Source: Longimicrobiales bacterium (GTDB lineage Bacteria; Gemmatimonadota; Gemmatimonadetes; Longimicrobiales; Gaopeijiaceae). Taken from it: a DNA stretch of 39,671 nucleotides. Both the position numbers and the translations under genes were made by a program. Position 1 is the stretch's first letter, and each line of letters starts with the position of its first letter. Location of the stretch: assembly GCA_029245345.1 (NCBI GenBank), contig JAQWPM010000016.1, positions 1 to 39,671 on the forward strand, written 5' to 3'. Positions 33,888 to 39,671 of the stretch are shown here, in pieces. Below the pieces are notes generated by a model. It had not been told where the DNA came from and did not search any database. It saw nothing but the letters and a program-made list of their open reading frames with translations.

Positions 33888-34598
33888 ATGACCCGATTCC
33901 TTTTCGCATCTGTTGCAGTTGTACTTGTCGCCTGCTCCGCCGAGGAGGCGCCTGCACCCGTTGTACCGAGTGAGGAAGCTACCTCGCCGGTTGTCCCAAC
34001 CGTTGAGGCAGACGACGACGGGCGTCCGCGGGTGGTGTTTTTGGGCACGAGTCTCACTGCCGGGTTAGGCCTCGCGAGCGAGGAGGATAGTTATGTGGCG
34101 CAGATCGCAGCACTGGCGGACTCTGCTGGCACTCCCATACACGCCATCAATGCCGGTGTGTCGGGTGAAACCAGTGCCGGAGGACTACGCCGCCTGGATT
34201 GGGTACTCCGAGAGCCTCTGGACGTTCTCGTGCTGGAGTTAGGCGCGAACGATGGCCTGCGCGGTCACGATCCGCTCACGCTCGAAGCCAATCTGCGCGA
34301 GATCGTTGAGCGGACGCGTACCCGATACCCGGGGACACCCGTCGTGATCGCCGGAATGCAGGCTCCGCCCAACTTTGGGTTCATGTACACGACTCGCTTC
34401 GCGGCGGTCTTCCCGTTGGTGGCAGAAGAGACATCTTCCGCGCTCGTTCCATTCCTTCTGGACAGCGTTGCAGGGATCCCTGAATTGAACCAGGCCGACC
34501 AGATCCACCCTACGGTTGAAGGCCATGGCATCATGGCCCGTAACGTTTGGCGGGTGCTCAGCAACATCATCGACACGCTAGGAGCGCCAGGTGCATAG
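33888..34598 (+). CDS. tesA: TesA-like SGNH/GDSL esterase lipoprotein
   Basis: This SGNH-hydrolase relative of TesA (thioesterase I / arylesterase / lysophospholipase L1) has 236 aa. It starts with a lipoprotein signal (MTRFLFASVAVVLVACS, Cys16) and an Ala/Pro/Glu linker to about residue 45. The catalytic blocks are present: GTSLTAG (Ser55; the usual GDSL Asp is Thr here), AGVSGETSAGG, LELGANDGLRG, and DQIHPTVEGH with the Asp-His of the triad. It is probably anchored in a membrane, facing the periplasm. It is divergent from ybbA-ybbP with abutting start codons, the same neighbourhood as in E. coli. Its end overlaps the start of the SRPBCC gene by 8 nt. Confidence 0.9.
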   Translation: MTRFLFASVAVVLVACSAEEAPAPVVPSEEATSPVVPTVEADDDGRPRVVFLGTSLTAGLGLASEEDSYVAQIAALADSAGTPIHAINAGVSGETSAGGLRRLDWVLREPLDVLVLELGANDGLRGHDPLTLEANLREIVERTRTRYPGTPVVIAGMQAPPNFGFMYTTRFAAVFPLVAEETSSALVPFLLDSVAGIPELNQADQIHPTVEGHGIMARNVWRVLSNIIDTLGAPGA

Positions 34599-35184
34599 GA
34601 CGCCGTTCAGTTTGGGGACCATCATCCTTGGGGGTGGCGCCCTCTTCCTGATTTTTCTGATCCTGGTGGGTGTGGCTCTTCCTGCGAGTTGGGAAGCCGA
34701 AGCGACCCTCGTCGCGGAGGCGTCACCCGAGGAACTCTTCCAGCATTTGGATTCCCCAGAAGGATGGCGGGGCTGGACGTTTTGGCCGGACAGCGGCGTC
34801 GTTCGTTCGGGGCCAGAAACGGGAAGCGGAGCCACGCTCTCTTGGGACGACGAAGAGCTCGGATCGGGGTCCTTCACCATCGCCGAGTCAGACGCTCCGC
34901 GGTCGGTCCGGTATCAGGTGCAGGTCGGGCGGAGCATGCGGACGGAGGGCACTATAGAGCTGACCCCCAACGGAACCACCACGAGGATCGCATGGCATGA
35001 GTCCGGTGACCTGGGGAGGAATCCACTCATGGGTTATTGGGCCTTCTTCATGAACAAGGCCCAGACCCGCGAGTTGACCAAGGGACTGGGGAAGCTCGCC
35101 GCCCTTGGGGCCGAGACGACGGTGCTTGATTCAGAGCGAAACGAAGCGCCCGTCGACTCTGGGTCGACGGGCGCGTCTCGCTAG
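34591..35184 (+). CDS. Membrane-anchored SRPBCC (polyketide-cyclase-like) protein
   Basis: The 197-aa protein has one N-terminal transmembrane helix (SLGTIILGGGALFLIFLILVGVALP). An SRPBCC fold follows from residue 35: ATLVAEASPEELFQHLDSPEGW, GATLSWDDEELGSGSF, TRIAWHESGDLGRNPLMGYW, and a final amphipathic helix. Such domains bind hydrophobic ligands, and the ligand is unknown. It starts with GTG at 34591, inside the end of the tesA-like gene, so it is probably co-translated with it. The last codons contain a perfect 12-bp inverted repeat (35146-35174) that looks like the terminator of the opposing rho gene. Confidence 0.75.
   Translation: MHRTPFSLGTIILGGGALFLIFLILVGVALPASWEAEATLVAEASPEELFQHLDSPEGWRGWTFWPDSGVVRSGPETGSGATLSWDDEELGSGSFTIAESDAPRSVRYQVQVGRSMRTEGTIELTPNGTTTRIAWHESGDLGRNPLMGYWAFFMNKAQTRELTKGLGKLAALGAETTVLDSERNEAPVDSGSTGASR
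35146..35174 (-). terminator. Perfect 12-bp hairpin, probable rho terminator inside the SRPBCC coding end
   Basis: GCGCCCGTCGAC (35146-35157) and GTCGACGGGCGC (35163-35174) are exact inverted repeats with a 5-nt loop. Read on the minus strand, the stem is followed by TTCGTTTCGCTCT, a modest T-rich tail. It lies 27 nt past the rho stop codon. The plus-strand side lacks a T-tract. The hairpin sits in translated DNA of the convergent gene. Confidence 0.55.
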
Positions 35185-35200
35185 GGAGTCCCAAAGGACT

Positions 35201-36553
35201 CTACTGGTTCCGCGCCCAATTGATGAGCGCGCGGTTCGATTCGGTCTTCTTCATCGCACCTAATAGCTCCGTCATCGCATCCGTCGGGCCCTGACCACCG
35301 AGCTGACGACGCATGGCGTGTGACAGCCACAGCGCGTCTTCGTCCAGCAGAAGCTCTTCCTTCCGGGTCGAAGAACCCGCGATGTCGATCGCGGGATAAA
35401 CCCGCCGGTCGGCGATCTCACGTGACAGAACCAGCTCACTGTTACCGGTCCCCTTGAACTCCTCGAAGATCACCTGGTCCATACGCGATCCCGTGTCGAC
35501 GAGCGCAGTCGCGATAATCGTCAAAGAACCACCGCCCTGCGCCGGATCGATCTTCCGCGCCGACCCCAAGAAGCGTTTCGGCTTCTCGAGTGCGTTCGTG
35601 TCCAGGCCACCAGACAGCGTGCGCCCACTACCGCTGTGGGCCGTGTTGTAGGCGCGTGCCATGCGTGTGATGGAATCGAGGATGATGACCACATCCTCAC
35701 CCTGCTCCACCCGCCGTCTGGCTCGCTCGAGCGTGATCTCAGCGACCTGTACGTGGCGGTCTGCTTGCTGGTCGAACGTTGACGCGATGACCTCACCGAA
35801 CCCGCACTGCTCCATCTCGGTCACTTCCTCAGGACGCTCGTCCACGAGGAGGATCATGAGGTGGCATTCGGGATGGTTCTTTACCACGCCCTCGGCGACT
35901 GCCTGGAGAACCGTGGTCTTACCGGCTTTCGCCGGAGCCACGATCATCGCCCGCTGTCCCTTGCCAAGCGGACACAGCAGATCGATCACACGATTCGTGT
36001 AGTCGGGCTGACCCATCACTGTGCGGTCGCACTCCAAGACGAGCTGCTCGTCAGGGTGCATGGCGCTCAGGCGCTGGAAGTCCGGCCGCCGCATCGCGTC
36101 TTCGGGCGGTCGGTCGTTGATCCGTTGGATATGTGCGAGCGGCGGACTCTTGCCACTGCGGGGTGTACCCACGATTCCGACGAGTTCGTCACCGGTCCGG
36201 AGCCCATACTTCTGGATCATCCTGGAGCCGACGTAGATGTCGTCGTTGCTGGGCGTGTAGCCTGAGTCACGGCGCCGGACGAATCCGGATCCGCTACCGA
36301 GCACTTCCAATAGGCCTAGTGGCCTGGATTGCGCTTCGAGCTCTTCAGGAGTGTCTGGCAATTGCGACTGGAGTTCAGCCTCGCTTGGACCACCACCGTC
36401 GTTACCACCTTGGCCCCGGCCCTTACGGCGCCGGCGCCCACGACGACGGCTATTGTTGCCGCGTGGCTTGCCCTCTCCGTCGCCTTTTTGATTTCTTGGC
36501 GATTCGGGCACGTTATATAACCCATGTTGCGGAGCGCGGTACTGTCGTGGCAC
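35201..36553 (-). CDS. rho: Transcription termination factor Rho
   Basis: Rho is a hexameric RNA-dependent ATPase that ends transcription. Residues 1-60 of the 450-aa protein form a basic low-complexity extension ([20 protein letters not shown]). The RNA-binding OSB domain has [12 protein letters not shown] and [20 protein letters not shown]. The motor has Walker [11 protein letters not shown] (E. coli has PPKAGKT), [24 protein letters not shown], and the R-loop region [29 protein letters not shown]. The start is uncertain: GTG at 36553 opens the frame, and an internal GTG at 36511 follows a TATATAAC that could itself be a -10. The basic arm is typical of Rho in high-GC phyla. It converges with the SRPBCC gene. 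Confidence 0.95.
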   Translation of the reverse strand: MPRQYRAPQHGLYNVPESPRNQKGDGEGKPRGNNSRRRGRRRRKGRGQGGNDGGGPSEAELQSQLPDTPEELEAQSRPLGLLEVLGSGSGFVRRRDSGYTPSNDDIYVGSRMIQKYGLRTGDELVGIVGTPRSGKSPPLAHIQRINDRPPEDAMRRPDFQRLSAMHPDEQLVLECDRTVMGQPDYTNRVIDLLCPLGKGQRAMIVAPAKAGKTTVLQAVAEGVVKNHPECHLMILLVDERPEEVTEMEQCGFGEVIASTFDQQADRHVQVAEITLERARRRVEQGEDVVIILDSITRMARAYNTAHSGSGRTLSGGLDTNALEKPKRFLGSARKIDPAQGGGSLTIIATALVDTGSRMDQVIFEEFKGTGNSELVLSREIADRRVYPAIDIAGSSTRKEELLLDEDALWLSHAMRRQLGGQGPTDAMTELLGAMKKTESNRALINWARNQ

Positions 36554-36583
36554 TTCGGCACACGAGAGGCCGCAGAAAAGACC

Positions 36584-36596
36584 CCAAAATTTTTGG
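36584..36596. promoter_or_regulatory. AT-rich palindrome in the rho / aminotransferase divergent region
   Basis: CCAAAA-T-TTTTGG is a perfect odd-length palindrome, unusual in this GC-rich DNA. It lies 31 nt upstream of the furthest rho start. It could be an operator or simply a flexible AT-rich promoter element; nothing further identifies it. Confidence 0.25.
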
Positions 36597-36702
36597 AGCC
36601 TGTGGAGCTATCCTCTTCAGCCGACCAGGAGGCCGCGCTGGCGCCGATGAGTTACTGTCGGCCGGACACGAAAGAATCTTCTACTATTTTCGCTGATGAT
36701 CA

Positions 36703-36714
36703 AGACGTACGTCT
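36703..36714. promoter_or_regulatory. Perfect 12-bp palindrome before the Tat-aminotransferase gene
   Basis: AGACGTACGTCT is a perfect palindrome ending 24 nt before the ATG at 36739, in the position where a repressor would block transcription or initiation. The rest of the 36554-36738 gap holds no gene that I can see; it contains an AT-rich TACTATTTT stretch that could include a -10. Confidence 0.33.
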
Positions 36715-36738
36715 GATTCAGTTCAATTGAGGGTACGA

Positions 36739-38037
36739 ATGACTGATACGCAAACGAGCCGTCGAGGCTTTCTAAAGGTGTTAGGTGCTGGAGCCGTGGG
36801 CGGTGCCGTCTTGGGCCGGGCTACGGAGTTGAGCGCGGCGTTTGACCACTCCATCGACGGCCTGGGGTTCCGGGCTCACGACCCGGCAGCGGTCCGCCGC
36901 CTCCGGGACGAATACCTCCTCTCGCGAGACCTCATCTACTTGAACCATGCATCCATCGGGACAGCGCCCAAGGCGGTTGTCGACGCGCACGCCGGTTACT
37001 TGGGACTGTGTGAGTCCCATCCGTCGCTCTATGTATGGGGCTCAGTTTGGCGCGAGGTCGCAGAACGTGTGCGCAGTCAGTCGGCCGCACTCTTGAACTG
37101 CAACGCGGACGATCTCGCGATCACGCACAACACGACGGAAGGCTTCAACATCTTGGCTCACGGACTGCCGCTCGGGCCCGGGGACGAGATTCTTTTCAGT
37201 TCGATCAACCACTCCGGTGCGAGTGTCCCGTGGGACGTCCTGGCGGCGGATCGCGGCTTTACGGTTCGGCGCTTTCCTTTTCCGGTGGAACGCGGGGCGG
37301 AATTAACCGCCGAGGAAGTTGTTGCAGTGCACGTAGAAGCGATTCGGCCCGAAACGCGTGTGCTGGTCATCCCGCATGTCGACAACATGATCGGTCTGCG
37401 GCATCCCATGAAGGAGATCGCATCAGCGGCCCGTGCCCGTGGAGTCGAGTTCATCTTGGTCGATGGAGCGCAGTCGGTCGGCATGATCCCGGTCGACCTC
37501 TCCGACGCGGGTGTCGACGCCTACGCCATGAGCCCGCACAAGTGGCTTCAGTCTCCCAAGGGACTGGGACTCTTCTACGTCTCAGAGGCGGTACGTCCCC
37601 AATTGCCGCGCATGTGGCACAAGACGTCGGAACGCGGAATGGATGGCACTGCGCGTGATTATGAGGACTATTCGACGCGGGCATGGCCGGCCGTCGTGGC
37701 CTTCGGCGACGCGCTCGACTTCCAGGACGCTCTTGGGATGACGGAAAAGGCCCGTCGATATGAGGCTCTGTGGCATCGGGTCCGAGATCGAGTCGCGGCT
37801 GAGCCGACGCTCGAGTGGCACTCCCCCAATGATTGGGAACTTTCGTCCGTGATCATGGCCGTTTCGCGCACCGGGGTGGCGGCGCCCGAGATGGGTTCGG
37901 CCTTGTTCGGATCGATGGGGGGGGTCGTCCGCGCCTTTGGAGGCGGACTGAACTCGTTACGGATCTCTCCGAATCTTATGACGAGTGAAGACGAGCTGGA
38001 CGCCTTCCTCACAGGAATGGTGGCACACGGGCCCTAG
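36739..38037 (+). CDS. Tat-exported class V aminotransferase-like protein
   Basis: The 432-aa PLP fold-type I protein of the class V group (cysteine desulfurase / isopenicillin N epimerase-like) has a twin-arginine signal peptide (TSRRGFLKVLGAGAVGGAVLG). After it come LIYLNHASIGTAPKAVVD, AITHNTTEGFNILAHGL, EILFSSINHSGASVPWD, FILVDGAQSVGMIPVDL and the Schiff-base Lys in AYAMSPHKWLQSPKGLG. The active-site Cys loop of desulfurases is not apparent, so an epimerase, lyase or aminotransferase role is likelier. Tat export fits a PLP protein folded before secretion. GAGG stands 6 nt before ATG 36739; a TTG at 36727 is an inferior alternative. Confidence 0.87.
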   Translation: MTDTQTSRRGFLKVLGAGAVGGAVLGRATELSAAFDHSIDGLGFRAHDPAAVRRLRDEYLLSRDLIYLNHASIGTAPKAVVDAHAGYLGLCESHPSLYVWGSVWREVAERVRSQSAALLNCNADDLAITHNTTEGFNILAHGLPLGPGDEILFSSINHSGASVPWDVLAADRGFTVRRFPFPVERGAELTAEEVVAVHVEAIRPETRVLVIPHVDNMIGLRHPMKEIASAARARGVEFILVDGAQSVGMIPVDLSDAGVDAYAMSPHKWLQSPKGLGLFYVSEAVRPQLPRMWHKTSERGMDGTARDYEDYSTRAWPAVVAFGDALDFQDALGMTEKARRYEALWHRVRDRVAAEPTLEWHSPNDWELSSVIMAVSRTGVAAPEMGSALFGSMGGVVRAFGGGLNSLRISPNLMTSEDELDAFLTGMVAHGP

Positions 38038-38125
38038 GTGGGCCAGGTGTCCTTCAGGAGCGTCCCCTGTCCCTATATTTGGACATCGAACTGGGGTTGA
38101 AACAGGATGAGAGCATGTGCATAAG

Positions 38126-38142
38126 ATGTTGCGTTATAACAT
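38126..38142. promoter_or_regulatory. Inverted repeat upstream of the sigma-54-like promoter
   Basis: ATGTT-N7-AACAT (38126-38142) encloses the overlapping 8-bp palindrome GTTATAAC (38133-38140). It sits about 20-35 bp upstream of the -24 element. It may be an activator or repressor site. A TTGACA (38144-38149) also occurs here, without a convincing -10. Confidence 0.3.
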
Positions 38143-38162
38143 GTTGACACCTTAATGCGTGT

Positions 38163-38179
38163 TTGGCACAGACCGTGCA
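38163..38179 (+). promoter_or_regulatory. Sigma-54-type (-24/-12) promoter candidate
   Basis: TTGGCAC (38163-38169), five bases, then GTGCA (38175-38179) fits the consensus TTGGCACG-N4-TTGCA, with exact GG-to-GC spacing and one mismatch in each half. Transcription would start near 38190, some 25 nt before the Gly/Tyr-rich gene. A sigma-70 alternative is TTGAAA (about 38097) with CATAAG 17 bp further on. No rpoN or enhancer-binding activator is in the window. Confidence 0.45.
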
Positions 38180-38216
38180 CTTCTATGGGGCGGTGACCAC
38201 TATAAGGAGTATGACC

Positions 38217-39671
38217 GTGCGTATCCTGGCTCGAATTACATTGATCATCGCTGCGTTCTTCGCCCTTAGTTCGGCTGAAAGTCACGCGCAGGCCCACGCC
38301 TCGTTCTCCGTTGGCGTAGGCCCGCTCTTTGCCGGCGTCAGCGTCGGCATGGGTGGCGGCTACTACGATGATCGATCCCTCTTCGTTGGGACCGGTCTGG
38401 GAATGCGCCACTCTGCCCTGTACCAGGATCCGGCATATGAAATGTATTCCGAGCGTGGACGTTCCTGGGGTGGCGGCAGTTATTACGACGACTATTCGTG
38501 CTGGGACTACTACTGGGACAGCTTTTGGGATCCCTACGGAGACCCATACTACGATTGCCTGGCCTATAGCCCCTATGGGTACCGGAACTCATATCGGTCT
38601 CGTGGTGGGTTCAGCGGTGGCTGGGGTGGTTACTACGGCTCGCGCTCGGCATTCGTCTTCTGGTCAGACCCCGTCATGTCGCCCTGGGGTGGTTCGTACT
38701 GGGGATACGACCGGTATTGGGGTGGTTTCGCAGATGGCTACTACGCCGGGCGTAGTTACGGCGGATACTACGGCGCCTCTTACGGTGGCTACTACGGTGG
38801 CTACTACGGTGACTACTACAGTGGCTATGGTCGTACGCGGACGGTCTACGGAGGTGGACGCACGCGCGTGGCCATTGGCCGCCCGTCCCCCTTCGCTGGG
38901 TACGGTGTCGGCTACAAGGAGAGCCCAAGGACGGGAACCACACGCACCGCCGTACGGCGCCCGCAGGCTGGGAACGCCACGGGTGCGTCGAATGCTCCGG
39001 CTCGTGCGGGCTCTGATGGTCGGCGCACCGCGCGTCCTTCTGGGACGGACACACGCGCCGGGAACGGCAGTGCTCGTCCGACAACGGGCAGGCCTTCGGT
39101 AACGCCTCGTGTTGGACCACGTCCTTCCACCGGTCGGGGCACGCCGCCTTCTGCTCGTCCAACAACGGGTAGGACGGCCACTCCATCGGAGCGGCCCGGG
39201 ACGAGCCGGAATGGCCCGGCCGTGACTCCGCCTCGGACCCGGGCGGGCGCGAGCGCGCGTCCTGCTGACCGTGTCAGAACGGGTGGGCAGGCTTCCGGAA
39301 GTGCTCGGGTCCGCCCGGGCACCGTCCGCGCGCCGAACTCGGGCGCGCGGCCTTCGACCGGTGCGAGCCAGCCGTCCGGAAAGACCAGGGCGAGTGGAAC
39401 CCCCCGGCCCCGTCCTTCCAGTGTGCTCGGCACGCCACCCCGCACGCGGGCACCGGCAGGGGCGACGAACCGTACGCCGGCCACACGGCCCACTTCGAGT
39501 CGCACGCCCGGAACGAGAGTGGCACCGACTAGAGTTCCGGTGACACGGGCCAGGCCATCCGGCACATCGGGGCAAAAGCCAACACGGCAGGCAGTTCCGA
39601 GTCGAGGCACGTCAACGCGGTCCGCGCCGGCTCGCAGCACAACGACGCGGTCCGCACCTTCCCGGCCGGCC
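38217..39671 (+). CDS. Secreted Gly/Tyr-rich protein with long basic Arg/Pro/Thr/Ser tail, incomplete
   Basis: The reading frame stays open to the window end (at least 485 codons). A signal peptide comes first (VRILARITLIIAAFFALSSAESHAQ). A short conserved-looking part follows (FSVGVGPLFAGVSVGMGGGYYDD, HSALYQDPAYEMYSERGRSW). Residues 80-205 are rich in Gly, Tyr and Trp, with GGYYG repeats. From about 215 to the end the protein is low-complexity and strongly basic (RPTTGR, TPPRTR and SARP-like units), with almost no hydrophobic residues. No family is recognised. The likely start is GTG 38217, with AAGGAG 7 nt before it; ATG 38211 has the same sequence too close. It may be a surface, adhesive or scaffold protein (inference). 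The tail length is unknown. Confidence 0.75.
   Translation, partial: MRILARITLIIAAFFALSSAESHAQAHASFSVGVGPLFAGVSVGMGGGYYDDRSLFVGTGLGMRHSALYQDPAYEMYSERGRSWGGGSYYDDYSCWDYYWDSFWDPYGDPYYDCLAYSPYGYRNSYRSRGGFSGGWGGYYGSRSAFVFWSDPVMSPWGGSYWGYDRYWGGFADGYYAGRSYGGYYGASYGGYYGGYYGDYYSGYGRTRTVYGGGRTRVAIGRPSPFAGYGVGYKESPRTGTTRTAVRRPQAGNATGASNAPARAGSDGRRTARPSGTDTRAGNGSARPTTGRPSVTPRVGPRPSTGRGTPPSARPTTGRTATPSERPGTSRNGPAVTPPRTRAGASARPADRVRTGGQASGSARVRPGTVRAPNSGARPSTGASQPSGKTRASGTPRPRPSSVLGTPPRTRAPAGATNRTPATRPTSSRTPGTRVAPTRVPVTRARPSGTSGQKPTRQAVPSRGTSTRSAPARSTTTRSAPSRPA
38737..38831 (+). repeat. GGYYG tandem repeat block
   Basis: Repeated ggtggctactac-type units encode six spaced GYY or SYGG blocks within the secreted protein. 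The units are 9-12 nt and imperfect, so they could expand or contract by slippage. Later in the same gene, two near-identical runs encoding RPTTGR (near 39077 and 39158) recur. Confidence 0.7.

Noticed and set aside
1-39671. tRNA, rRNA, CRISPR, prophage or insertion-sequence content
   Set aside because: I saw no cloverleaf pattern, repeat-spacer array, transposase, integrase or phage-like gene anywhere in the window.

Overview
The window looks like chromosomal DNA of a free-living, GC-rich, Gram-negative-type bacterium. The gene style suggests Gemmatimonadota or a close relative: secreted sortilin-like BNR proteins, N-acyl-D-amino-acid deacylases of the form without HxH, M55 aminopeptidases, a Rho factor with a long basic N-terminus, and a fused SRPBCC-epimerase. 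This placement is an inference from gene content, because no rRNA gene is present. I saw no prophage, insertion sequence, CRISPR array, tRNA or rRNA gene.

Layout. 1-5600: a truncated lipoprotein gene, trmH, an SRPBCC/NAD-epimerase fusion, the pentose-phosphate pair rpiA-rpe with a decayed receiver-domain remnant behind it, and aroF behind a strong terminator-like hairpin with no upstream gene (a candidate attenuator). 5600-9440: an arginine block on the minus strand, trxC-argR, then ARG-box-like palindromes, then argG-argH. 9590-11290: a threonine dehydratase-like gene and a clearly decayed egtB. 11290-15400: a YbdG-type mechanosensitive channel, a class C serine hydrolase and an N-acyl-D-amino-acid deacylase, the last two overlapping by 4 nt. 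15500-25750: a YkvI-family transporter facing a seven-gene minus-strand run: sortilin-like 1017-aa protein, M55 D-aminopeptidase, proline dehydrogenase, MFS transporter, CopD, DAACS symporter and a frameshifted creatininase. 25930-30020: a TonB remnant, a GGDEF-REC-HD-GYP hybrid with a damaged HD motif, an aminotransferase and a truncated helical-repeat gene. 30150-36550: a zinc-ribbon membrane protein, the ybbP-ybbA exporter divergent from a tesA-like esterase, an SRPBCC protein and rho. 36730-39671: a Tat-exported class V aminotransferase and a secreted Gly/Tyr-rich protein with a long basic low-complexity tail that runs off the end.

How genes work together. Many neighbours overlap by ATGA or TTGA (rpiA/rpe, trxC/argR, deacylase/serine hydrolase, sortilin-like/M55, GGDEF/aminotransferase, ybbA/ybbP), so translational coupling is common. 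The 12.6-25.8 kb region looks like a scavenging district for peptides, D-amino acids and proline: secreted hydrolases, inner-membrane transporters and proline oxidation. ArgR probably controls argGH through the palindromes between argR and argG.

The most notable points are the aroF leader hairpin, the Gly/Tyr-rich secreted protein with a sigma-54-like promoter, the c-di-GMP hybrid with Lys in place of the catalytic His, and at least five decayed genes between intact neighbours in under 40 kb (receiver, egtB, creatininase, tonB, helical-repeat fragment).
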